Shown: piece by piece, positions 1 to 6,086 of the stretch
Layout: every line of letters begins with the position of its first letter
How positions within the stretch are numbered: the first letter of the stretch is position 1
DNA from: Prevotellaceae bacterium
GTDB taxonomy: Bacteria > Bacteroidota > Bacteroidia > Bacteroidales > UBA932
NCBI GenBank assembly: GCA_031289385.1
Contig: JAITPP010000314.1
Coordinates: 1 to 6,086 of the forward strand
DNA length: 6,086 bases
Direction: 5' to 3'
Made by a program: the position numbers and the translations under genes
The notes under the pieces: model-generated
Seen by the model: the letters and a program-made list of their open reading frames with translations, nothing else
The model's database searches: none
What the model was told of the DNA's origin: nothing

Positions 1-2504
1 ATTTTTTTAATTACAAATTTATTTTTCGACCAGTTTACATCCACAGTCCAAGTAAAATCTTTTGTTTTTACAGGAATAACAGAAATTTCCAATTCAATAC
101 CTCTGTTTACAATTTCGCCTGCATTTATAACCATGCTTGTTGAGCCTGTAATTTGGTCAACAGGAGTTGAAAATATTTGGTCGGTTGTTGAAGTATAATA
201 GTACGAAGCATTAAAGCTAATTCTGTTTTGCAAAAATTTGGCTTCAACTCCAAATTCATAATTTTCTACATTTTCGGGGCGTATCATTAAGTTTTTTCTT
301 GAGCCGGGTAGTTGATAACCTCCCGGATACGATGTTGTACCGTATGAATCAACCAAGTTAAATACAGCAGTTGCGTTACCTACATTTGCCCAAGCCAAAC
401 GTAATTTGGCAAAATTAATTACAGGAATCTTTTCTTTGAAATTAAAGGCGTTGTGCAATAATATACTTGCCGTAACCGAAGGATAAAAATACGACCAATT
501 GTCGGTATATAATGTACTCGACCAATCGTTACGTGCTGTAATATCAATAAAATAAGTATCTTCCCAACTTAAAGAAACCATTCCGTATAAACCGTTTTTC
601 TTTTCCTTGCTTTGATAAGATGATATTGTTGCGGGCGATGCCAAAGTAGCGTTTGCTAACGAATACCAACGGTCTTGATTGAGAGCAGAAACTTCGCCTT
701 TTGTTCTGAAATATTTATTTGCGAAATGAATACCGCCGAAATATGCATTTATATCCAATTTATCATTAAGAAATTTTTCTCTGTATCTAAGCATAAAATC
801 AAGGTTAAAATCAAAATTTCTAATAGTTTGCTCGCTGTAATAACCATTAACATACGTTGGAGTTAATTTAGGTCTAACTTTTTGTCTAAATTCATCGCTC
901 ATATCAACAGAGCCTCTCAAATCAAGTTCAAGATTTTTTGTAAGTTTGAAAGTAAGTCCTGCATTTGCAATAATTCTATCTCTATCCATAGGGTTAAGAG
1001 CCTCGTATAAAGTTTGATAAGGATTCCACGAGTCGGATGTTGTAGGATAAACCAAAGAGCCGCTTTTTAAGTTTGTTTCATTATAACGTCCATCAAAATA
1101 TTCGGCTTTCCACGAGTTGTTAATGTCATTAACATTATATCCCCAAACCAACTGATACATTACGTTTGACGGGTCGTAACCGCTTATAGGAAGGTTATCG
1201 GTATAACGGCGAGTATAATTAACTTTTGCCGTTAAGGTAATGTATTTATTCAATTCCTGTTGCATATTAGCCGAGAAAGACTGACTTATGCTGTTTGTAT
1301 TGGGAAGTATCCAATCATTTCTGGTATCGGTAAACGAAAAACGACCTGAAAAACCTTTACCGTTATTTCCATCTATTGCGATAGAATTTTTTAATGTAAC
1401 GCCTGTTTGAAATAAACCTGTGTACCAATTATCGGCATATACAAATGGCAATTTTGTATAAGTATCGTTGTCCCAATCGCGCGAAGCATAAAGATAGCGC
1501 ATTTTGTTTGGGTCAAACTTTTCGCCGAAAGCATAGCGATTGTACGAATTACGGCTTACGCCAATTCCATCGGGAGCTTTGTCGGCAGGAACATCCCAAA
1601 AAACATAAGGATTTACAGCATCTGTGCTTGGTCCGTATTCTTGTTGAAAATCAGGCCAAAATCCTGCTTTTTCAAACGAAACCGAAGAATTAACGGTTAC
1701 GCCTATACCTTTTTGTTCACGACCTTTTTTTGTTGTAATTATAATAGCTCCGTTGGCAGCCTGCGAGCCGTAAAGCGCAGCAGCAGCAGCGCCTTTCAAA
1801 ACAGAGGTGCTTTCAATATCATCGGGATTAATGTCATTTGCACCATTACCAAAGTCCACAGAGGCATCTGCATTTGCATAGTTTGCGCCGCTACCGCTTG
1901 CCGTTGGTTTTGTATTAATGATGACTCCATCAATAACGTACAACACATCGTTATTTCCCCAATTCAATGAATTGTCGCCACGTAAAACAACACGTCGGCT
2001 ACCCATAGGTCCTGTATTTCCCGATTGAATTTCCAAACCTGCAACTTTACCTGTCATAGCATCAATCCAATTGCTTTCTACGGCTTTTGTCAATTCATCT
2101 CCTGAAATTTTTGTAACCGCATAGCCTAATGATTTCTGGTCGCGCGTGATACCAAGCGCAGTTACTACCGCCTCATCAATTTGTTCGGCATCGGGCTGCA
2201 TAATAGCATTTACTACGTTTTGTTTTCCTATCGGAACTTCCTGAGTTTTATATCCGAGAAACTGAAATATCAATACAGCTCCGTCGGGAACATTTCTGAG
2301 CGTGTATTTTCCATCAAGGTCGGCAGAAGTTCCAATGTTTGTACTTCCTTTCACCGAAACGTAAGCTCCGGGTAATGTGGATTTTCCATCACTGTCATAA
2401 ACAGTACCTGTAATAACTTGTTGCGCCATTGCAACGCCTGCAAAGCAGAATGCAACAAGTATTGTTGTAAATAATTTTTTTATCATACCACTTTTTTTAG
2501 TCAT
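1..2504 (-). CDS. SusC/RagA-family TonB-dependent outer-membrane receptor, 3' end outside window
   Basis: This is the energised outer-membrane pore of a SusC/SusD-type nutrient importer. Translating the minus strand from the ATG at 2504 gives 834 uninterrupted codons to the left edge. Residues 1-27 are a signal peptide ending in AMA before QQ. Residues 29-104 form a carboxypeptidase-regulatory-like beta domain (ITGTVYDSDGK, LPGAYVSVKG, DLDGKYTL, FLGYKT). The family hallmark EAVVTALGI is at 111-119. The plug follows, with LRGDNS near 174, VLYVIDGV near 187 and NPDDIESTSVLKGAAAAALY at 226-245, then ITTKKG at 256-261. The rest is beta-barrel rich in aromatic and Asn residues. SusC proteins usually have about 1000 residues, so roughly 150-200 are missing on the left. 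The gene starts 23 bp after the phosphoesterase stop, so one transcript is likely. An in-frame ATG at 2486 (Met7) could also start it and would keep the signal peptide. Neither ATG has a Shine-Dalgarno sequence. The ligand cannot be read from the sequence; a SusD partner is expected beyond the edge. Confidence 0.96.
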   Translation of the reverse strand, partial: MTKKSGMIKKLFTTILVAFCFAGVAMAQQVITGTVYDSDGKSTLPGAYVSVKGSTNIGTSADLDGKYTLRNVPDGAVLIFQFLGYKTQEVPIGKQNVVNAIMQPDAEQIDEAVVTALGITRDQKSLGYAVTKISGDELTKAVESNWIDAMTGKVAGLEIQSGNTGPMGSRRVVLRGDNSLNWGNNDVLYVIDGVIINTKPTASGSGANYANADASVDFGNGANDINPDDIESTSVLKGAAAAALYGSQAANGAIIITTKKGREQKGIGVTVNSSVSFEKAGFWPDFQQEYGPSTDAVNPYVFWDVPADKAPDGIGVSRNSYNRYAFGEKFDPNKMRYLYASRDWDNDTYTKLPFVYADNWYTGLFQTGVTLKNSIAIDGNNGKGFSGRFSFTDTRNDWILPNTNSISQSFSANMQQELNKYITLTAKVNYTRRYTDNLPISGYDPSNVMYQLVWGYNVNDINNSWKAEYFDGRYNETNLKSGSLVYPTTSDSWNPYQTLYEALNPMDRDRIIANAGLTFKLTKNLELDLRGSVDMSDEFRQKVRPKLTPTYVNGYYSEQTIRNFDFNLDFMLRYREKFLNDKLDINAYFGGIHFANKYFRTKGEVSALNQDRWYSLANATLASPATISSYQSKEKKNGLYGMVSLSWEDTYFIDITARNDWSSTLYTDNWSYFYPSVTASILLHNAFNFKEKIPVINFAKLRLAWANVGNATAVFNLVDSYGTTSYPGGYQLPGSRKNLMIRPENVENYEFGVEAKFLQNRISFNASYYYTSTTDQIFSTPVDQITGSTSMVINAGEIVNRGIELEISVIPVKTKDFTWTVDVNWSKNKFVIKK

Positions 2505-2527
2505 ATTTTTATTTAATTTTTAGATTA
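2505..2527 (-). promoter_or_regulatory. Short A-rich intergenic leader of the SusC gene
   Basis: These 23 bases separate the phosphoesterase stop (TAA at 2530-2528) from the SusC start. On the coding strand they are almost entirely A and T, with no GGAGG-like ribosome-binding site. Bacteroidota commonly rely on A-rich leaders rather than a Shine-Dalgarno sequence. The gap is too short for a full promoter and terminator of its own, so I read it as an intra-operon spacer. Confidence 0.6.
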
Positions 2528-4510
2528 TTATTGCATTGATGTTGAAAATGCCTTTGGGCGTGTCATAGCTTCGGTGTAAACATTGCCAAAACCATCGGTA
2601 ACAGTTATATCAAGCGTTGATACAGGGCTTGATGCTTTTACTCTAAATATATGAGTTGTATTGTTAGTTACAAAAGAACTTGTAGGCGCAGATTTTCCTA
2701 CTTCAAAGCGTTTTGCTTCGTAAGAAATAATATGCAGCGGGTCTTTTGCGCTAATGCGTGTTACAGCAAGCGTTGTTGCTCCTTCTTTTACTTCAATTGT
2801 CCATGAAGGGTCGTAATTCCAAACGTTTATTAAAACATAATTATCGGTACTTTCGTTTTTATAATCTCCTGCGTATGTATTTTCAAACGAAGTTTTGTGA
2901 GCCGCCGTAGCATTGGGGCAATAAACATCTGCCGTCATTTTTATTACGTTGCGGTCGTAAGTACGAAATTGTTTTTCTTTAGCGTAGCCTATACTTTTGT
3001 AATACCATTTAATATTTCGTCCGCTAATTTCGTAAACGCCATAACCTCCGGGTTCTCCATCTTTACAAATATGATTTCCTGCATATCCGTTTTTGCCTGT
3101 CCACCACCATGTGGCGCAAACTGCTCCTGTGTTGTGTTCAAAAGTATTACCATCTTTAACATTATAATTTAAATGTGTATGTCCTGTAAGATAATGAACT
3201 TCTGAAAATTCGCTGAAACAGTTTTTAAGTTGTGTTCCATTATTCAAAGATATTGAGCTTGTCTGATTTCCACTGCTTATACTTACACTGTATAAAGGAC
3301 AGTGCATTCCAACAATTACAGGAGTAGTTTTGTCTGTAATTGTAGCAAGGTCTTTTTGCAGCCAAGCAATCTGGTCGGCAACAACAACATCATTATATTC
3401 TCTATCGCCTATAACGCCTTCCGAAGCTCCTGCATTGGTATATTCAACGTTATCTAAAACAACATAATGAATTTCTCCAATATTGAACGAATAATAAGTA
3501 GGTCCAACAATCGTTTTGTAAGCCTGTTCCGACAGCCAATCGTTTGGAATATACGGATTGTTGTCGTGATTGCCGATAGTATTGTAAAGCGGACATCCGA
3601 TAGTTTTTATTGATTGAATATAATCGGGTAAAGCATAATTATTTGCATACCAATAAGCATCCCAGCTTAAATCGCCAAGAGTAAGTCCGTAAATTTTCTT
3701 ATTCAAAGTATTGTACTGAGTACACATATCTTTTGTTTCTTTAAGAAAATTATTTTCAAACTGAGTGAGGTCGTTGTTACGCCTTGCCAAATGTAAATCA
3801 GCCATTGCTAACAGTGTATAATCCTGTTGGTTATCAACTTTTATCAGCCCGAAATTTTTCTGTTCTACAACAGTTTGCGTTTCGGTGAGATAAGCATAAA
3901 ACTGTGCCATGCTGTTAAGTACAGGCACTTCGTATCCCGAAGGAACAGAGATAAATACATAACCGTTTCTCTTTTCGGACGATAAATAATAAATTCCGTT
4001 TTCGTCGGTAACAGTTACTTCAAAACCATCCGATACTACAACGCCCTGAACGCCATCGCCATTGCAATAAACAACGCCTTTAACGTTTTTGCCCGAAGCA
4101 TCGGGAATATCCAGATTTGCAATTATTACCACATTCAGATAATTAAGAGATTCGGTAATATCTCCGCGTGTTACAAAAAAGCCATAAAGCCCTGTGTTAA
4201 AGACAACAGGAATTGAAAATGTTATCGAATTGTTTGTAACAGAGGCTACCGTAACAGTAATAATTGTACCGTCGTTAGCTTTGAGAGTAAGAATGTCGCC
4301 AACTTCGAATCCGTTGCCTTTGATAGTTACCTGCGCACCTCTGTAAGTTTCAATTACAGGGGGAATTACAACTCCGGTGATGTTTAACGATTTCATTACA
4401 ACAGGCTCGTCTTCGCTGTCGCAACTTGTAAATCCGCCGGAAATAACGACTGCTATAAGCAGCATCGTTATCCATGATTTTAGTTTAAGATTTTTCATTT
4501 TATTCATCAT
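2528..4510 (-). CDS. Predicted surface lipoprotein, calcineurin-type metallophosphoesterase with N-terminal IPT/TIG-like domain
   Basis: This is a predicted exported phosphodiesterase or phosphatase using a two-metal centre. Residues 1-30 are a lipoprotein signal: basic start, hydrophobic core 13-27, lipobox FTSC with the lipidated Cys30. Acidic DSEDE follows the Cys, as in Bacteroidota surface-export signals. An IPT/TIG-like Ig fold covers about 41-130 (GAQVTIKGNGFEVGD). A MetallophosN-like beta domain spans about 141-225 (VKGVVYCNGDGVQGVVVSDG). The catalytic core is about 230-450, with all family motifs: D238-x-H240, G279-D280, G313-N-H-D316, H403 in GMHCP, and GHTH at 443-446. A MetallophosC-like domain ends the protein (about 460-650; ATWWWTG, GEPGGYGVYEI, IKWYYKSIGY). 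No key residue is missing. Starts at 4510, 4507 or 4498 (Met1, Met2, Met5) all preserve the signal; Met5 would give the most typical length. The place between glpT and susC suggests a phosphodiester such as a glycerophosphodiester. Known relatives of the core include GpdQ and CpdA, so the substrate remains inferred. Confidence 0.93.
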   Translation of the reverse strand: MMNKMKNLKLKSWITMLLIAVVISGGFTSCDSEDEPVVMKSLNITGVVIPPVIETYRGAQVTIKGNGFEVGDILTLKANDGTIITVTVASVTNNSITFSIPVVFNTGLYGFFVTRGDITESLNYLNVVIIANLDIPDASGKNVKGVVYCNGDGVQGVVVSDGFEVTVTDENGIYYLSSEKRNGYVFISVPSGYEVPVLNSMAQFYAYLTETQTVVEQKNFGLIKVDNQQDYTLLAMADLHLARRNNDLTQFENNFLKETKDMCTQYNTLNKKIYGLTLGDLSWDAYWYANNYALPDYIQSIKTIGCPLYNTIGNHDNNPYIPNDWLSEQAYKTIVGPTYYSFNIGEIHYVVLDNVEYTNAGASEGVIGDREYNDVVVADQIAWLQKDLATITDKTTPVIVGMHCPLYSVSISSGNQTSSISLNNGTQLKNCFSEFSEVHYLTGHTHLNYNVKDGNTFEHNTGAVCATWWWTGKNGYAGNHICKDGEPGGYGVYEISGRNIKWYYKSIGYAKEKQFRTYDRNVIKMTADVYCPNATAAHKTSFENTYAGDYKNESTDNYVLINVWNYDPSWTIEVKEGATTLAVTRISAKDPLHIISYEAKRFEVGKSAPTSSFVTNNTTHIFRVKASSPVSTLDITVTDGFGNVYTEAMTRPKAFSTSMQ

Positions 4511-4759
4511 TTTAGTTAATTTTTTATTAATTTTACATATTTAGATTATTTGTTAAACTCTTGTTATTATAGATGATGTAGCCCCGTTTCGGCGTAGTTT
4601 CCAGACTACGTCGTTCATAATACTATTGCAGGTATTGCCAACTCTTACTTTATTTAATATATTTTTCATTTATAAACTATTAACACATTAACACATTATC
4701 ATATTATCATATTATCACATTATCACATTATCATATTAACACATTAACACATTAACACA
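4511..4759 (-). promoter_or_regulatory. Intergenic region between glpT and the phosphoesterase gene
   Basis: This 249-bp spacer is the only sizeable non-coding stretch. In the direction of transcription it holds the octamer array (to 4681), an AT-rich stretch (4621-4680), a GC-rich hairpin island (about 4575-4613), and an A-rich leader directly before the phosphoesterase ATG (4511-4560). I found no clean match to the Bacteroidota promoter (TTG near -33, TAnnTTTG near -7) and no Rho-independent terminator. It is therefore open whether the phosphoesterase is read from its own promoter here or by read-through from glpT. The leader has no Shine-Dalgarno sequence. Confidence 0.5.
4590..4613. other. 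Inverted repeat, possible RNA hairpin
   Basis: CGTAGT (4593-4598) and ACTACG (4605-4610) are perfect inverted copies around a six-base loop, TTCCAG. Outer bases extend the stem to 4590-4613 with one imperfect pair, a G-T wobble in plus-strand RNA and an A-C mismatch in minus-strand RNA. It sits in a GC-rich island within very AT-rich DNA. No T-run follows it on either strand, so it is not a standard terminator. It could be an operator, an RNA-processing or stability element, or a copy of a dispersed palindromic repeat. Confidence 0.55.
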
Positions 4760-4768
4760 TTAACACAT
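4681..4768. repeat. Tandem array of eleven 8-bp units
   Basis: Eleven perfectly phased octamers occur with no gaps. On the plus strand they are of three types: A = TAACACAT, B = TATCATAT, C = TATCACAT. The order is A A B B C C B A A A A. C differs from A by one base and from B by one base. A partial twelfth unit (TAA, 4769-4771) adjoins the right end. The array overlaps the 3' end of glpT: its last three codons (Leu-Met-Cys) and stop codon fall in units 10-11 and the partial unit. Arrays of this kind can change copy number by replication slippage. Because 8 is not a multiple of 3, changes shift frame, but only downstream of the glpT stop. Confidence 0.95.
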
Positions 4769-6086
4769 TAAATTACTTCTTTCTTTTTTCCAAGTAGTGG
4801 CGCAGAATATCGCGCCTACAATGCTTGCAACAATAAACATCCAAAATATGGCATCCCAGCCGCTCGATTGTGATATTGTTCCTATTGCTATTTTTGCCAA
4901 CACGGCATCGCCAATCAGATAGCCAAACAAACCTACAAATCCGGCTGCTGTGCCTGCCGCATTTTTGGGAACAAGATTTAATGCCTGAACGCCAATAAGC
5001 GCAACAGGTCCGTAAATACAAAAACCAATTTCGCAAAGTGAAACAAAAACAACAGTTCGGCATATCACAATAGGGTCGCCGCCAAATGTTTGAGCAATCC
5101 ATGCGGCAACGGGCACGGCTTTCCAATAAATCAAAATTCCTACAAGCACTAGCACCATATAAATAACATTTGCAGGCGCACAGCGTCCTTTGAAAAATTT
5201 TGCCGAAATCAAACCGCAAATTATTGTTCCGGGAACTCCTGCATAATTATGCAACGAAAACGCCAAATTGCTTTGTTCGGAATTCATAATATTCATTTCT
5301 TGCAAATAAGTAGGCGCCCAATCGCTTATGCCATAGCGCACAAGATAAACAAAAGCATTGGCAATGGCTATAAGCCAAAGTAATTTATTTTTGAAAATAT
5401 AATCAACAAAAAGGCGTTTAAAAGGAATTTTTACTTCTTCGCCTTTTGCATTTTTCTTTCCCGAAAAATCATTACGATATTCATCAACAGGCGGAAGTCC
5501 GCACGACTGTGGCGTATCGCGCAATGCCCACCAGCAAAAGCCTGCAAACAAAAGCGCTACCAAACTCGGAAATATAAATGCCGCCCGCCATGTTTGTCCT
5601 ATACCAAATATAAAAAATACGCCAACGCCAAGAGTAACAAGCAATCCCAACGAGCCGCTGCCAATAGTGTGAGATGTATTCCACACCGACATTTTAAAAC
5701 TTCGTTCGTTTTGCGAAAACCAATGCGCCATTATTCGCCCGCAGGGAGGCCAGCCCATTCCCGAAAGCCAACCTACCAACAGCATAAACGAAAAAATTAT
5801 GACAACATTATAAGTTATATTTCCTGCGCTGTATGGAATAAATCCTACTCCCATCATTAAAAATGATGACAAAATTAAACCTATCACCAAAAATTTACGG
5901 GCATCGCTGCGGTCGGAAATACTTCCCATAATAAATTTACTGAAAGCATAAGCAATAGAAATTGCCGAGCCTGCAATGCCTACGCTTGCTTTGTCGAGTA
6001 AACCTTCTTCTATCATACCCGGTGCTGCCAGCGATAAATTTTTTCGCACTAAATAGTAAGCAGCATAGCCAAAAAATGCCCCTAAA
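4760..6086 (-). CDS. glpT: Glycerol-3-phosphate:phosphate antiporter GlpT (MFS, OPA family), N-terminus outside window
   Basis: This inner-membrane carrier imports glycerol 3-phosphate in exchange for inorganic phosphate. The visible 441 residues match, from memory, the E. coli GlpT sequence over nearly the whole length: FFGYAAYYLVRKN at 4-16, FSKFIMGSISDRSD at 48-61, GMGWPPCGR at 109-117, RDTPQSCGLPP at 189-199, VYLVRYGISDW near 246-256 and AGTAAGF near the end. The residues known in E. coli GlpT for phosphate binding and transport are present: R45 (here R14, codon 6046-6044), K80 (K50, 5938-5936), H165 (H139, 5671-5669) and R269 (R250, 5338-5336). The GTG at 6049 is the internal Val before R45, not a start; the frame stays open to the edge, and about 30 N-terminal residues are missing. 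The C-terminus is shorter than in E. coli and ends Leu-Met-Cys-stop inside the octamer array. UhpT and UhpC are relatives, but the RDTPQSCGLPP loop favours GlpT. Confidence 0.95.
   Translation of the reverse strand, partial: LGAFFGYAAYYLVRKNLSLAAPGMIEEGLLDKASVGIAGSAISIAYAFSKFIMGSISDRSDARKFLVIGLILSSFLMMGVGFIPYSAGNITYNVVIIFSFMLLVGWLSGMGWPPCGRIMAHWFSQNERSFKMSVWNTSHTIGSGSLGLLVTLGVGVFFIFGIGQTWRAAFIFPSLVALLFAGFCWWALRDTPQSCGLPPVDEYRNDFSGKKNAKGEEVKIPFKRLFVDYIFKNKLLWLIAIANAFVYLVRYGISDWAPTYLQEMNIMNSEQSNLAFSLHNYAGVPGTIICGLISAKFFKGRCAPANVIYMVLVLVGILIYWKAVPVAAWIAQTFGGDPIVICRTVVFVSLCEIGFCIYGPVALIGVQALNLVPKNAAGTAAGFVGLFGYLIGDAVLAKIAIGTISQSSGWDAIFWMFIVASIVGAIFCATTWKKERSNLMC

Noticed and set aside
1769..1790. 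Triplet repeat of GCT/GCG codons giving five alanines
   Set aside because: The alanine run is part of the conserved SusC motif VLKGAAAAALYGS, so protein constraint explains it better than a microsatellite.
675..2375. Plus-strand open frames at 675-866, 1445-1693, 1641-1970 and 2181-2375
   Set aside because: They lie entirely inside the well-supported minus-strand SusC gene and their translations show no domain, signal or family resemblance.
2897..3172. Plus-strand open frame of 91 codons
   Set aside because: It is antisense to the C-terminal half of the phosphoesterase, including the conserved WWWTG region, and looks like a shadow.
4590..4613. Hairpin as a Rho-independent terminator of glpT
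   Set aside because: No run of T follows the stem on either strand, and the stem is short.
4511..4680. A Bacteroidota sigma-ABfr promoter before the phosphoesterase
   Set aside because: Only loose AT-rich partial matches were found; none has both TAnnTTTG and a well-spaced TTG, so no promoter is called.
4697..4736. TGTGA sequences on the minus strand as CRP-type binding sites
   Set aside because: They come from the type C octamers as direct repeats; the inverted TCACA half-site at the right spacing is absent.
4681..4771. Octamer array as a CRISPR array
   Set aside because: Units are only 8 bp and contiguous, with no spacers between them.
4773..5860. Open frames at 4773-5219 (minus), 5484-5684 (minus) and 5594-5860 (plus)
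   Set aside because: All overlap glpT in other frames; their Cys- and Arg-rich translations have no recognisable features, whereas the glpT frame matches a known family throughout.

Overview
The window comes from a member of the Bacteroidota, most likely Bacteroidales. The evidence is a SusC/RagA-type TonB-dependent receptor with the canonical family motifs, a Bacteroidota-type lipoprotein signal, start codons with A-rich leaders and no Shine-Dalgarno sequence, and AT-rich spacers. Species cannot be named from the sequence alone.

All three real genes lie on the minus strand and read from right to left. First is a GlpT-type glycerol-3-phosphate antiporter (4760-6086), whose N-terminus runs off the right edge. 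Next is a 249-bp spacer (4511-4759) with an 88-bp array of eleven 8-bp units, a GC-rich hairpin and an A-rich leader. Third is a 660-residue predicted surface lipoprotein (2528-4510) with an IPT/TIG-like domain, a MetallophosN-like domain, a calcineurin-type metallophosphoesterase core and a MetallophosC-like domain. A 23-bp gap separates it from the SusC/RagA outer-membrane receptor (1-2504). That receptor is open for 834 codons and leaves the window at the left edge, before its C-terminus and before any SusD partner.

Taken together the genes suggest a scavenging system for organic phosphodiesters. The surface metallophosphoesterase would cut a phosphodiester outside the cell, or a bound substrate would enter through the SusC-type pore. 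The glycerol 3-phosphate released would then cross the inner membrane through GlpT in exchange for phosphate. The GlpT assignment is strong, because all four classical substrate and translocation residues are visible. The phosphodiesterase substrate and the joint pathway are inference.

The least ordinary part is the spacer. The octamer array supplies the last three codons and the stop codon of glpT. On the coding strand it forms a chain of overlapping ATG-TGT-TAA minimal reading frames directly upstream of the phosphoesterase leader. No RNA genes, CRISPR arrays, insertion sequences or convincing terminators were seen.
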